A DNA stretch of 64,000 nucleotides from Ephydatia muelleri (lineage: Eukaryota; Porifera; Demospongiae; Spongillida; Spongillidae), in NCBI GenBank assembly GCA_013339895.1, contig JABACO010000008.1, positions 9,766,083 to 9,830,082 of the forward strand, in the 5' to 3' direction. Below the pieces are notes generated by a model. It worked only from the letters and a program-made list of their open reading frames with translations, did no database searches and was not told the DNA's origin. Below are positions 45,447-58,271 of the stretch, one piece after another. The position numbers and the translations under genes are program-made. Positions within the stretch are counted from its first letter, which is position 1. The number at the start of each line of letters is the position of its first letter.

Positions 45447-45908
45447 TGTGTCATGCTTCTGTACGTGTTGTATATATGTGGTGTGTATGTTTGTGCCTTG
45501 TCTTCCTGCGCGTGTGCGGGCCATGCCAGTACTTTACATGTACGGGTTAAAAATAATAATAATTTGCCACTGTTCCCGTGAAAGGTTCCACTTCAAGGAA
45601 CTTACCGCAGCCAATGACGCGAGTACTTCAACCGTGGTTTCTGTCGACTGCGTCCCCACGGAGCCGGGAACGATGGACGAGTAAGGCCCCTGTTGTTATG
45701 GCTTTTTTTTTGTGTTTACTTGACGGGGCTTCTGTTGTACGTGTGTCCAGCTGTTCTGCTATTTGGTTGCTGTCTGGACAGCAGGCTGTCGCAAAGTTCA
45801 ACGAACCGGTTGGTTCTGCCCAAGTCGTGATATGTTCATTTACACATTGCACGCACATATACATGTACGCACGCATATACACATACCCATACATGCATGC
45901 ACACACAC

Positions 45909-45947
<39 letters not shown>

Positions 45948-46308
45948 CGCGTTTATGCTTAATACATAATACATGACCTTGTATGTTAAAAAAAATGGGC
46001 CATAAATAAAGGATTCTGGAAGAAATCTGGTAGATTTATACCTTGCTGTGTTTCGGCTGGAGCAGTACCAGACAGATATGTTGGTAACTCTGAACAACCC
46101 AGTACTGATAAGGTGTGTTAGGGAAGGGGGGGGGGGGGGGGGGGGGGGTAGATCATTTAACCCCATCCCGTGCAATAGTCAGTGTAGCTCCAGTGCTGTG
46201 GACAATCCGCCACTTCAGACTGGAGCATTGCTTGCGGGCCTGTTTAGAGAGATTGTTCAGTCACTGAGGCTGGTGGATTCCTCTATTTTTGGAGAGACAA
46301 CATTTTAA
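45082..46308 (+). CDS. RANGRF: Ran guanine nucleotide release factor (MOG1 family)
   Basis: Six exons: 45082-45182, 45245-45358, 45585-45680, 45751-45812, 46034-46112 and 46188-46308. They sum to 573 nt with matching phases and give 190 residues, close to the family length of about 186. The protein opens MAEAGATTSNSNLPRFLFGG. The family signatures are REIPDNQEVFSHIVTDQS (exon 2), IAQFHFKEL across the exon 2-3 junction, WLLSGQQAVAKFNE (exon 4) and RLEQYQTDMLVTLNNP (exon 5); it ends DSSIFGETTF. MOG1 proteins bind Ran and release its nucleotide, acting in nuclear transport. The exon 2 donor is CA/GTATGATG, chosen because it preserves the frame. The intron then begins with a long (TG)n tract. The exon 4 end is the least certain junction. 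EMC1 starts 160 bp downstream on the same strand. Confidence 0.9.
45364..45444. repeat. (TG)n microsatellite in RANGRF intron 2
   Basis: About 40 TG units begin six bases after the exon 2 donor GT, on the sense strand. Confidence 0.95.
45840..45950. repeat. (CA)n-rich tract in RANGRF intron 4
   Basis: Interrupted ACAC/ACGC repeats; the purest part is 45899-45950. Confidence 0.9.
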
Positions 46309-46468
46309 ATTGCAATGACGTGTTGTGAATGTGTGTGTGTGTTATGAATGTAAATCAATTGAACCCAGAAACCACTTGCATTGAATGAATCCTTTGAACG
46401 TATTAATAACAAAATAATTGTAATTAGCGATTGAAATTTGAGGGGTTAACGTAGAAGAGAGGATAAAG

Positions 46469-47797
46469 ATGGAAGTAAGCGCGTGGGTCCTTCTAGTAGT
46501 GTTAGCACTTGTATTGAGGGATGGCGCGGCTATGCATGAAGACCAGGTTGGAAACTACGACTGGTAAGCGATGCGTCTATGTCAGACTGAGCTCAGCCAG
46601 AAATTCTGAATGAACCAGGTACAGGCAGTTTGTGGGGCCCGTGTCTTTCGTTGCCCTAGACCAGGGGTCGCAGGGATCCAAGAGAGTGCTTGTGGCCTCG
46701 GAGAAAGGAGTGCTGGGTTCTCTAAACTGGAAAACGGGACACCTCGGTGCGTGCACGCGACTTTGAATTCTTAATTAAGCGTGGGTTCGTAAATTTACCT
46801 CCCGTGCAGAGTGGAGGCAGGTTTACGAGCCTGAGACTGGCACTATCGATGCTGTGCTGCTTCAGAGATCAGGTGAGCCACACCTGCGCAGATGCGAAAG
46901 TCATCGCAGTCCCGGTTGTAGCGAACCAATTGATGTCGTTATTTGTTATGCTCACCATACGCTGTCCTTAAGCGCGCTCACACACCACACCACCACACAC
47001 CCACACCACACACACACACACACACACACCGCACTTCACACATTTTACACACACATACACATATACACACTCTACACACATCACACACATAAACATGCCC
47101 ACATACATTTTATGCATGCACAATGCCATCAAAGCATTCATAACTGTGTCCAATGCGGGTGGACTGATCAGGTCTTGGGACGTTGCCCTGGGAACGCTGC
47201 ACTGGGAAACAGCTTCCGGATTCAAAGACCTTTCGGAGTGAGACCGTAATTGAAGGGTGTGGCCATGGTGGTTTTGTTATGTTTATTAACAATTATTCTT
47301 TAAAATAATACTTGTAAGACAATTTCTATTTGCAGTGTCGTTTCCTACCCTCTTGATGTGGTGTGGAGGCCTGGAGGTGTGCTGGCGGGATATGTGCAGG
47401 GCAAGAAAGGTGAGTTTTAACCAGTGTCTGGCAGAGAAGGAGGGGAGAGGATAAGAGGAAAGAAGGGAAGGAGCAGAGGGGGGGGGGGGGGGGGAGGGAA
47501 GGAGAGAGGAGGAAAGAATGAGGGGAGGGGAGGGGACGAGAGGGGAGAAGGGAAGGAAGGGGAGGAGAGGGGAGAAGGGAAGGAGAGGGGAGAAGGGAAT
47601 GAGAGGGGAGGAGGGAAGGAAGAGAGGGAGGAGAGATAGGGCAGAAGGGGAGGAGGGAAGGAGGAAATTAGGGGGAGGAGTCGAACTGCAACTATTTCTT
47701 GTTTTGCAGATCTGATGGTCGTGGTAGTGGGGACCCAGATTGCAGCTTTCTATACAAGCAATGGCATTAAGGCCTGGCACATTGACGTAGGTGCAAA
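46469..47797 (+). CDS. EMC1: ER membrane protein complex subunit 1, 5' part
   Basis: Exons 46469-46563, 46619-46746, 46810-46872, 47135-47237, 47336-47409 and 47710-47797 (the last could end at 47790). They join in frame to about 184 residues. Residues 1-22 (MEVSAWVLLVVLALVLRDGA) form a signal peptide, followed by HEDQVGNYDWYRQFVG, SKRVLVASEKGVLGSLNWKT and EWRQVYEPETGTIDAVLL. Then come ITVSNAGGLIRSWDVALGTL and LMVVVVGTQIAAFYTSNGIK. These match the start of EMC1: the ER lumenal beta-propeller blades with repeated trp-docking-like motifs. EMC1 is a core subunit of the complex that inserts and stabilises multipass and tail-anchored membrane proteins. The family is about 1000 residues, so some 800 residues are missing: the gene enters the N gap at 48001 and cannot fit in the space shown. 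Confidence 0.9.
47424..47680. repeat. Purine-rich low-complexity intron
   Basis: GGGGAGAAGGGAAGG-type irregular repeats, including a G-run at about 47480-47494, fill EMC1 intron 5. The open frames over it are not genes. Confidence 0.9.
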
Positions 47798-48000
47798 GTA
47801 AGCCTGAGATTGTAGCTGCAGGCCATCTGCCTTTGCTACCACCATACTTCCATCCTGCAATCTCACCTGTCACCTCCACCATCATCCCACCGCCACCCAT
47901 CACTCACCGCCACCTAGACACGAACCCAGTCACCACCGCCACGCAGCACCACCGCCAACAGCACCACCGCCACAGCACCACCGCCACCAGCCACCAGCAA

Positions 48001-49000
48001 NNNNNNNNNNNNNNNNNNNNNNNNNNNNNNNNNNNNNNNNNNNNNNNNNNNNNNNNNNNNNNNNNNNNNNNNNNNNNNNNNNNNNNNNNNNNNNNNNNNN
48101 NNNNNNNNNNNNNNNNNNNNNNNNNNNNNNNNNNNNNNNNNNNNNNNNNNNNNNNNNNNNNNNNNNNNNNNNNNNNNNNNNNNNNNNNNNNNNNNNNNNN
48201 NNNNNNNNNNNNNNNNNNNNNNNNNNNNNNNNNNNNNNNNNNNNNNNNNNNNNNNNNNNNNNNNNNNNNNNNNNNNNNNNNNNNNNNNNNNNNNNNNNNN
48301 NNNNNNNNNNNNNNNNNNNNNNNNNNNNNNNNNNNNNNNNNNNNNNNNNNNNNNNNNNNNNNNNNNNNNNNNNNNNNNNNNNNNNNNNNNNNNNNNNNNN
48401 NNNNNNNNNNNNNNNNNNNNNNNNNNNNNNNNNNNNNNNNNNNNNNNNNNNNNNNNNNNNNNNNNNNNNNNNNNNNNNNNNNNNNNNNNNNNNNNNNNNN
48501 NNNNNNNNNNNNNNNNNNNNNNNNNNNNNNNNNNNNNNNNNNNNNNNNNNNNNNNNNNNNNNNNNNNNNNNNNNNNNNNNNNNNNNNNNNNNNNNNNNNN
48601 NNNNNNNNNNNNNNNNNNNNNNNNNNNNNNNNNNNNNNNNNNNNNNNNNNNNNNNNNNNNNNNNNNNNNNNNNNNNNNNNNNNNNNNNNNNNNNNNNNNN
48701 NNNNNNNNNNNNNNNNNNNNNNNNNNNNNNNNNNNNNNNNNNNNNNNNNNNNNNNNNNNNNNNNNNNNNNNNNNNNNNNNNNNNNNNNNNNNNNNNNNNN
48801 NNNNNNNNNNNNNNNNNNNNNNNNNNNNNNNNNNNNNNNNNNNNNNNNNNNNNNNNNNNNNNNNNNNNNNNNNNNNNNNNNNNNNNNNNNNNNNNNNNNN
48901 NNNNNNNNNNNNNNNNNNNNNNNNNNNNNNNNNNNNNNNNNNNNNNNNNNNNNNNNNNNNNNNNNNNNNNNNNNNNNNNNNNNNNNNNNNNNNNNNNNNN
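48001..49000. other. Assembly gap (exactly 1000 N)
   Basis: A round-number run of N, probably a placeholder of unknown true length. Low-complexity CCACCGCCA sequence precedes it and a 19-bp satellite follows it. Confidence 0.98.
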
Positions 49001-49372
49001 CAGTGAGGAGAGAAGGGGCAGTGAGGGAGAGAAGGGGCAGTGAGGGAGAGAAGGGGCAGTGAGGGAGAGAAGGGGCAGTGAGGGAGAGAAGGGGCAGTGA
49101 GGGAGAGAAGGGGCGGTGAGGGAGAGAAGGGGCGGTGAGGGAGAGAAGGGGCGGTGAGGGAGAGAAGGGGCGGTGAGGGAGAGAAGGGGCGGTGAGGGAG
49201 AGAAGGGGCGGTGAGGGAGAGAAGGGGCGGTGAGGGAGAGAAGGGGCGGTGAGGGAGAGAAGGGGCGGTGAGGGAGAGAAGGGGCGGTGAGGGAGAGAAG
49301 GGGCGGTGAGGGAGAGAAGGGGCGGTGAGGGAGAGAAGGGGCAGTGAGGGAGAGAAGGGGCGGTGAGGGAGG
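49001..49372. repeat. 19-bp minisatellite, about 19 copies
   Basis: The unit is GTGAGGGAGAGAAGGGGCG, with A in place of the last G-flanking base in the first few and one of the last copies. It abuts the gap, so the array probably continues into it and is the likely cause of the gap. Confidence 0.95.
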
Positions 49373-49576
49373 TGAGTGGTGTTATTTGAAATGCAAGGGA
49401 AAAAATTAAGCTGACAGGAAATGAGTGATCTATTTTGTAGTTAGATGGAAGACAGTGTGCGAGGATAAAAGAAAGACCAACGGTGTCAAAAGAAGGCTAG
49501 CACAAAATACTTGGGGAGAGAACATTGAAGCTGGAGACGTACTCACTGTTTGGCATGCAAAGTGTGTGTGCCTCAC

Positions 49577-52500
49577 CTTGTACGTAGCTTCTCGTTCAGG
49601 ACAGCATGAACAGACCTAGTGATGTCAGTCAGATCAAAGACACGCCCACCAGTCGGCTGGAGAGGCGCATCCGCCCTGTACCCCTGAGTGCTGATATTGG
49701 ACTGCAGGATGGCTACCACCACCAGCACGATCAGGAAGAGGACCCAGAAGGGGAGGGCGATCTGGGAGAGCGTCTTCTCCCAGTCTGCCCTTGGTCTGCT
49801 GGTGTAGCAGGTGGACAGAAGGTGGTGGGGGAGGGTAGCCACGAGAGGAAAGAGGAGCTCCGAGCCCAGGGAGGTGTGGATGCGCAGTGTATTGGTCACA
49901 CGGGACAGGGTGAAGTCTGGTGTGAAGCTATGGAAAGGATGGGAGGAGGGGCATGAGTGTATGATGACACATATGCACACACGTATATACATAATACATA
50001 CAAATAACGACAGACACCCATAGTAATACATACACACACAAACATATACCCACAGACACATACAGCAATGACACTTCCCTTGACACTGTATGCTACTAGA
50101 GTATTGCAAGAAAATCATGACCTAAAGTTTTTTTTCTCTTCCTTTTCATGAGGTATTTTGAAACAGAAACGTCCATGTCCATGTTCCAATACTGATCTGA
50201 TTAACAAGGTGGTGGGTTCCGTATTCAAGTTTTCGTGTCAACAAGAATGCAGTGAGATGAAACCTTACAACTAATTTGAAACCTTCGCTTCAAAACATGC
50301 CCTGAGCCTTTAAATGGACTTCTCTTTTTTAGATTTAAATAATAACAAGCCTTTATCGTCCAATGGACCTTTTAAAAACATTTTAATTGCACTAAAATTG
50401 ACTAATTTATTATATCAAAGTACCTGACCGATTTATAACCATATAACCATCATAATTACAAAAGGAACTCCTATTTGAAATGGCTGGCCAGCATTGTAGA
50501 TTAACAGACGATCATACAGTACAGGTTAATTGTGCTTTGATGTGATCTGACATTATTACAACCATGCTGTGACATCATCAGGTCCTTAACTATTCCCCAA
50601 TGACTCACAACTCTGGACCTCATCACCCCCTTCCCCCCCCCCTCACCCACCACTCTGGACCTCACCACCTCACCCACCACTCTGGACCTCACCACCTCAC
50701 CCACCACTCTGGACCTCACCACCTCACCCACCACTCTGGACCTCACCACCTCACCCACCACTCTGGACCTCACCACCTCACCCACCACTCTGGACCTCAC
50801 CACCTCACCCACCACTCTGAACCTCACCACCTCACCCACCACTTGATCATAAATCACGTGTGGGTCAAAGGTTTCTCCTCTGGATGGAAGGAGGAATATG
50901 ATGGGCTGCTGTAGACCCAACAGCTGGCTAATGCAACCGACAAATGTGGGTCGCTCCAAATGCCAGAAGGATTGGGATATCTTCCGTGCCAATCACTCCA
51001 TTTTGGGTCAAAATATATATATTAGGCTACCACACCACATGCACGAAACTAATTTAATTTGGCCACCACAGGTTCTGTTCATGAGTGTGTTTCAAAACTT
51101 AATATCATTCAGATAATTTTCCCACACTGCTGAACTATTACTGTACATAGCACATTGGTACAGGAGGGCTTGCAAACATACAAACACAACTCCGATGTTT
51201 AACATGTACACTCATAATACATACACATTACATGCATGTACATATAGAATCGTTTCCGCAGAAAGGGACCTAAAGCATGTTTTTTTCTTCAAAATTTCAA
51301 ATTTATTAATATTCTAGAAGTCTGAAATGTCCGCTACACTACACACAAAGCACTGAGAATTGGAGTATCTGTCATGACACTGATTTTTTAATTAGCCATA
51401 TATTTCAACGCAAGCCTTACATTTCTATTGCATGTACTGGAAATTTTATAATGCATGTGTTAGGTCCCTTTTCGTGGAAACAATCCCATATATATACATA
51501 CAACCAACCAAAAACTAATATACACCCACACTCATACAGTATGCACATATGCACACACCCACAAACATGACAATGTACCCACATACACATATGAATGTAT
51601 GGTGGACACACACCCATGCACACACATACATATACACACACTCATACAACTTACGAGACGTCTATCTTTTTCCACTTATCTGGCTGAAGTGTGATCTCTT
51701 TGTTACACCTGGTCACACTAAAGCCATGTTCAGTACACCCACTCATCCCCACAGTAATAGCCGTTATTGTAATGGGATTGGTTCCAGAATTATGAAGCTT
51801 CAGTGTCCTGGTTAGTTGAACAGACTCCGCCAGTGTGTGAACACCTGAATTAAAAGTTTGATACTGTTGAATATTCCATGGCAGAACACTTCGCTACAGT
51901 AACACACTGCTACAGTAACATAGCTGAGACAATGATGCAGCTTCAAGCTTCAAGGGTGCTAAATTTTGCAAATTGAGATTTCATGGAAACAAAACTTTCG
52001 CGGGATGCCTCTTGCTATGCATGGGCGTGGCCCCCAAAGAAAACTTTTGCTGACAGTCCAAAAACTGTGAAATTTGCAAGCATCTTCACCCTTGAAAGTT
52101 CCCCGCTAAAGGATACTACATCCCATCCGCAGTTCTCGCCACAGGAATGTAGTAAATTAGAATAATGGAGAATTAGCAATGAAGAGGAATGTGTTTACTC
52201 CAAGCTTTGTAACACTACTCTCTACAATGCCATGCGGTGGCACTGTATACCACAGTCTGAACATTTCTGGTCACAACGGTCAGACACAAAACCCACACAA
52301 AGCCAGTTAATACTAGATTAAGAAAGAGTATCCAGCAAAGTGTACACATAGTACACGGCAATGTGTACATACAGTGGACAACAGAGACAGAACAATGGTC
52401 AGAAAACATGAATGATTTATGACACACAACACTTGGAGCAGTTGTACTTCAGTTTCCATGCCTTAAAACAGGTTACATAACTTGGTCCTTACAGGTCACT

Positions 52501-53893
52501 CCTTCCTTGGGCAGCCATGTAGCCTGTCTACTTGAGTGCCATGCTACTGAATTTCGAGCTTAAATCCATTCAATACATGCACATACGTAAATCAGCACAT
52601 ACCACGTAAGCCTGTCAGACCACACCCACCTACACTCTTAGGGCCACACCCACCTAACCACACTCACCTCTATACTCTTCAAACCACACCCACCTACTCT
52701 TATTCTTCAGACCACACCCACCAACACCTCAGACCACACCCACCTTGACACCTCTCGAGGTGTTGGCTCGTAAACTCAAACACGATGGTGTCGGTTCCTG
52801 GGGCCACCCCTTCCAAGGTGAGGACCCTGTGATTGCTCTGCCCGTATAGCACCACATAGTCCAGCACCGTCAAGTTGTTGCGTATCAGCAGCAGGCCGCT
52901 CGATGGCTGGCCGACCTTGGGAGTGAAGGCCACGGCTATCTGCAGGGGTTCTGCATTCGGTTGGATGGCCTGGTAGTTCCCCCGTGAAGACTGAAGTGTA
53001 ATGGTGAAGGGACTGGATAGTGGCTTTGGAAAATCCAGGCTGTGTAGATTTGGATCGAAACTGCAGGAGAGTTGGTGGGTGCAAGGTGCGAGAGGAAGGT
53101 GCATGTATGTGTGCGGGGTGGATCATCAGAGGGATAGAGTATTACGATCTCATGTTGCAGGCACTCTGATTATCTATGCTAATGGGTTGATGTGGTATGT
53201 AAGCGTAACGTGCCACGTATGCAGGCGCCAGATTAAGAATGGCACCACGAAGACATACATGATTGCAAAGGTGCCAATTAGATAGTGGTAGAGGGCACAG
53301 ATGTGGAGGCAAATGAGGGGTGTGGGGGGAAGTGCAATGTGTGGAGGGAAGGATGAAGGTATGAAGGTCAAGGGGAAAGGTGTGAAAGGTGAGGGTGTGG
53401 AGATAGGGTAAAGGCATGGAGGGGTGCAGAGGTCAAGGAGAAGGTACAAAGAGTGAAAGGAAGGGTTAAGGTATGGAGGGGAAGCGTTAAGGTGGGGAAG
53501 GGTGAAGGTGTGGAGGAAGGGTGAAGGTGTGGAGGAAGGGTGAAGGTGTGGAGGAAGGGTGAAGGTGTGGAGGAAGGGTGAAGGTGTGGAGGAAGGGTAA
53601 AGGTGTGGAGGAAGGGTGAAGGTGTGGAGCGGAAGGGTGAAGGTATGGAGGAAGGGTTAAGGTATGGAGGGGAAGGGTGAGGTGTGGAGGGAAAGACACC
53701 CCACACCCCAGATACAGGTGCACACACAACATTAGTGACACCTTACCTGTCCGCAAGGATGTCAACAATGGTCTGGGGATGAGAGCACTGTTCCACTAGC
53801 AGCGGCTCGATCGTCAGGGTTACAAGAGATGGGTTTCTAACCTCAACCACTTCAGTCTGCAAGCAGCCATTGAGAACAATTACAAGTTGACTC

Positions 53894-53976
<83 letters not shown>

Positions 53977-54868
53977 CCCCCAGCTCCCAAATAGCAACCA
54001 CGAAGAAGGCTTACAGAAGAATTGCCCACCAAGGTGACTGGAAACTTGAGCATGTTGGTGGACACTAGCTTGGGCCAATGAAGAGTGGCGTGTGCTGGGA
54101 CTGTGTGCTCCGTGGCCACATCAGTCGTCAGCTTCAAGCCTAAAGTTAGCCTGACCATTTAAATGGGGGGTAGGGGGTAGGGAGAGAGGTGAAGGGGTAG
54201 AGAAGAGGGTGGAGAGGAAAAAAGGAAAGAGGATGAAGCCATGAAGTCATTGCCAGGACCATTCAGTACTCTTACGTTGTCAGCCCCTGGTCTAGCAATG
54301 AGCTCCAGATGCCCCAAAGGTCACTGAACCACTGTGTGTCGTTGGACAGGTCCCTCAGTTCCCCACTGCTGTTAGGAAGGGGTGTGTCCAGCCACGCCTC
54401 TCCTCTGACTCCAAGATATATGGACTCCTCCTCTCCCAGCAACGGGTCAAAGATAAGATTTCCGACCTTCCATTTAAGCAGAGAATGCACAAAATTCAAA
54501 AACAAACAATAACAAACATACATGCAACAACACCAAGTCAAACCATTCATTGTTTGATAGGATCATATCTAAAAACACCACCACCTATGCTGATGTAGAG
54601 CAAAAACATCCCACCAGCAACTGCGGGATGCAAAACACTACCACTGATAACAAAGTAACCCTTTGTCCTCCATACTTCTCTACAGCCATACATCTCACCT
54701 CGTTCAATGTGTTCGGCTTCAACCTGGGGAGCTTCCCCCAGCTATTTTTAACGTAAATGCGCGAGTCTTCGGGTACTGTGGTCACCGAAGCAACCTCCAC
54801 AGGAAGCGCTGCTATGCTCTTGGCCAACAGCGTCACACTTGAAGACCCGTACTGTAGAGTTTGGTATA

Positions 54869-54946
<78 letters not shown>

Positions 54947-57408
54947 CGTTGAACATTCAAACAAAAACTTGCAAACATTCACACAATGCTCATATCACAG
55001 TCCACAAGTGCATGTGCAAGCACGCTGCTCTAGGCCACACCCCTCCTCCACTCTCTTACAGGGAACGTAGGCTCGAAGGTGATCTTGTCAGGGATCAGGT
55101 GGAGTGTCCCCATGGCTGTCTTGTATTGGACAGGGATGTGGAGCTGGCGGTCAAAAGATGTGTGCACCTTGACCTCGCCCAGGTACGACCCAAGCTTGTT
55201 TGGGTAGGAGATGTTGAGCCGAAATGTGGCCTCACTGCCTGGCTCCAAGTGAAACTGAAAGAGAACAGAGAACACGATCGCAGCAGCGGATAAAACAAAC
55301 CAAGTAACTGTAGATAAGAGGCTGGACTGTCATTGATCGAGCGCTCCTCACCCCACCTCTTCAAATCCCCTCCCCACCCCACCTCTTCAAATCCTCTCCT
55401 CCACTCCACCCTCTTCAAATCCCTTCCTCTTCAATGCCCTGCCCTTTCTGACAGCAAGACAGTGTCTTAAAAAGAGCATACCAAAATCACATCCACGGAA
55501 CTGCTAAAGCCCATTCCCTTCTCAGAAGGTTAGGAGTACATGAATAATTCATATCATCAGAAACTCCCTTCTTTATACAGAAATGTCAGCTACACACCCA
55601 CACTTCTGGCTACAGCCCACATACTACTACCAGGGAAGGCAAGCAGTGGGGAAAGGGGAGTGGGGTGTGTGGAGGTGTGTGGATTGTACCACTACAACAC
55701 AAAAGCTAGCTGTACCACTTACAGGAGGTTTGGAAGGGATCTTTCTGCTCGACTGGATCGAGATGACCTCGAGTGTCGCTAGAGGTAGATTGTGACTCAC
55801 CTCATAGCTCAATATGCTTATCTGTGGAATGGGGAGGAGGAATAACGGTGTGTGAATGACGAGTGTACAGTAAAGTATAAAACCAGCATTTAGAAGTTAT
55901 ATATGTAGAGTGTCCATTGAATTATGGTATGTGTTTGGACCGCTTTATTGAACAACATAACTGAATAGGAGGACATCTGATACAGCAAATATTAATATTT
56001 GTCATTATGGCATATTAAACATGCAAGCTATCTTTTGATGTCTACTTTTCAGCTCAGGTATAGTCATTGCAAGTACTCTGTGTAAGAAAAGTGATGGTTT
56101 CACCATCAATCATGAATCTAATTATCCCTAGATGATGGCAAATGTCTTGGTGAAACAATTCAGATACCAAAACAGAGCCACTTGCTAAAAAAACCCAACA
56201 TAACAGCCCTCATGGGCTAACTATCCATGCTGCACAACTTCATCCTTCGTTAAATTAAATAGCTGAGATGACGGTACAATTGCCAGCTGACAGTCCCTTG
56301 GCTCAATGGCCCAGCTGACCAGCTGGCTCAATGGCCGAGCTGACAGGCCCTTGGCTCAATGGCCCAGCTGACAGGCCCTTGGCTACATGGCCCAGCTGAC
56401 AGGCCCTTGGCTACATGGCCCAGCTGACAGGCCCTTGGCTACATGGCCCAGCTGACAGGCCCTTGGCTACATGGCCCAGCTGACAGGCCCTTGGCTACAT
56501 GGCCCAGCTGACAGGCCCTTGGCTACATGGCCCAGCTGACAGGCCCTTGGCTACATGGCCCAGCTGACAGGCCCTTGGCTACATGGCCCAGCTGACAGAC
56601 CCTTGGCTACATGGACCAGCTGACCAGCCTTGGCCACCAGCCCAGAAGCTGGGTCATACTAGCTCTTTGACCTCGCCTCTCACAGTAGTTGAATACACCA
56701 TGCACGATACCCAAACTGCCAGGCTCTATTTAAGGGGAGACATAATTAGGACAAAGACAGTTTATCTCAGCTCTCCTGTGAATTGCATTCATGAATCTTG
56801 TAGGCATTTGCTACAACCTGGAAGATGTATGGAGAGGGGGTGTGGCACATCAAGACACTGCTCCCTGCCTGACCAGGGGCATTCTCTCTCACCCACACAA
56901 CTTCCCCCTTACACAGGGTGCCTGCCTCCATCCCACGCTAAGGAAACTAAAACCTACAGTGTACACACCTACACACAATGACAGTAAACACTACAGTCTG
57001 CCCTCCTTATAAGCTCCATGTTTGTTCCCTGAGCTTATAAGCTTGTAACGAATGTTTTTTTTGCGTGTACCTACAGTAACATTATGAATTTAATTACGCG
57101 TCAAACACATTAGACTGGCATTTTGTCCTGCAAACACACTAGATGCCTAAAATCCTCCTCTGAAAAGATGCTCCCACAAACTGTAAAAGACTAGACACAC
57201 TGTCCTTTGCTCCAGGTTATGAATTAATTTAGGTACACACCCCTGAGCTTATGAGGGAACGAGCCTATAAAGTGGTGTGCTTATAAGAAGGGCAGACTGT
57301 ATACACATTATTAGCCCACATTATTAGCCCACATAATTAACCACTCACACACACAACCTTGTGTGCAGCTCCAATACGCACATGTGTCCATTCAGTGCAT
57401 GCGCCATG

Positions 57409-57474
<66 letters not shown>

Positions 57475-58205
57475 GAAAATATAACTTGCACACACCTCTT
57501 ACTTTTAACCCCACACATGCAGCACTTATCTGGCCCTCGTAAACATTTATTCCCCCTTCCTCCGCCCCCTCCCCCCACCATTCCCTTCCATCAAAACCTC
57601 CCATCCACTACTTCCCTCCCTCCCATTGCCCCACCCCTACATCAATAACCACACACCTCACACTGACATAAACAAACCCTCCTATTTCCCACTATGGTCT
57701 CACCCTAATGGGATTCACGTTGTGAACTGAGAACATCATACTCATCACAGCTTTCTCCATAAGGGTACCAAAGTCCAATACATCCTTTTCTGGATCCTCA
57801 AGGGAATACTGCACCAAACGAGTTAATGAACCAATGGATGAATAAGCAGTCAGTGACAGCAACAAGTAATCAACCACATGTTTTTACCAATGTTACCCAC
57901 CAATAAGGTTACTACAGAAAGAAGCATTATTGTATGCTATGTTGGAGAATAGGACTACCGACAACTTACAATCGGTAGTGACCTTTTAACCCATAGATTA
58001 TTTAATGTACATAGAAATTTGCATCTTTGAAACATGCATGTATCATCATCGTAATCACATTGAAACATCAGTTTTTATGCACATTAGAGCTTAGCTCCCA
58101 AGAATACCAAGACATAACATACATTTAACTTAGTACCTCCCCACAAGGCATTCCTCTCATATTCCCTCTTAACTGAATGCCAAGTACGTACACACACACA
58201 CACAC

Positions 58206-58271
<66 letters not shown>

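Larger units (their letters stand above)
49928..51654. other. TMEM131 intron with a 27-bp minisatellite and a MITE
   Basis: The intron between the last two visible exons holds a 27-bp array (50640-50850) and MITE family B copy 3 (51246-51487). No other genes recognised. Confidence 0.6.
55822..57703. other. TMEM131 intron with 28-bp minisatellite and (CA)n
   Basis: Holds the 28-bp array at 56290-56630 and (CA)n at 57413-57471. No gene recognised. Confidence 0.6.

Noticed and set aside
47791-49062. 423-codon open frame on +
   Set aside because: It consists mostly of the N gap; only the ends are real sequence and neither is coding.
49001-49372. Regular repeats considered as a CRISPR array
   Set aside because: Units are directly adjacent with no unique spacers, and the DNA is eukaryotic.
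49425-49619. Plus-strand ORF after the gap, considered as a later EMC1 exon
   Set aside because: It starts after a good acceptor-like TTTTGTAG, but the sequence (e.g. RWKTVCEDKRK) does not resemble EMC1 and overlaps the TMEM131 exon.
50600-50914. Repeat protein THHSGPHHL and its minus-strand mirror
   Set aside because: It is a by-product of a 27-bp minisatellite inside a TMEM131 intron.
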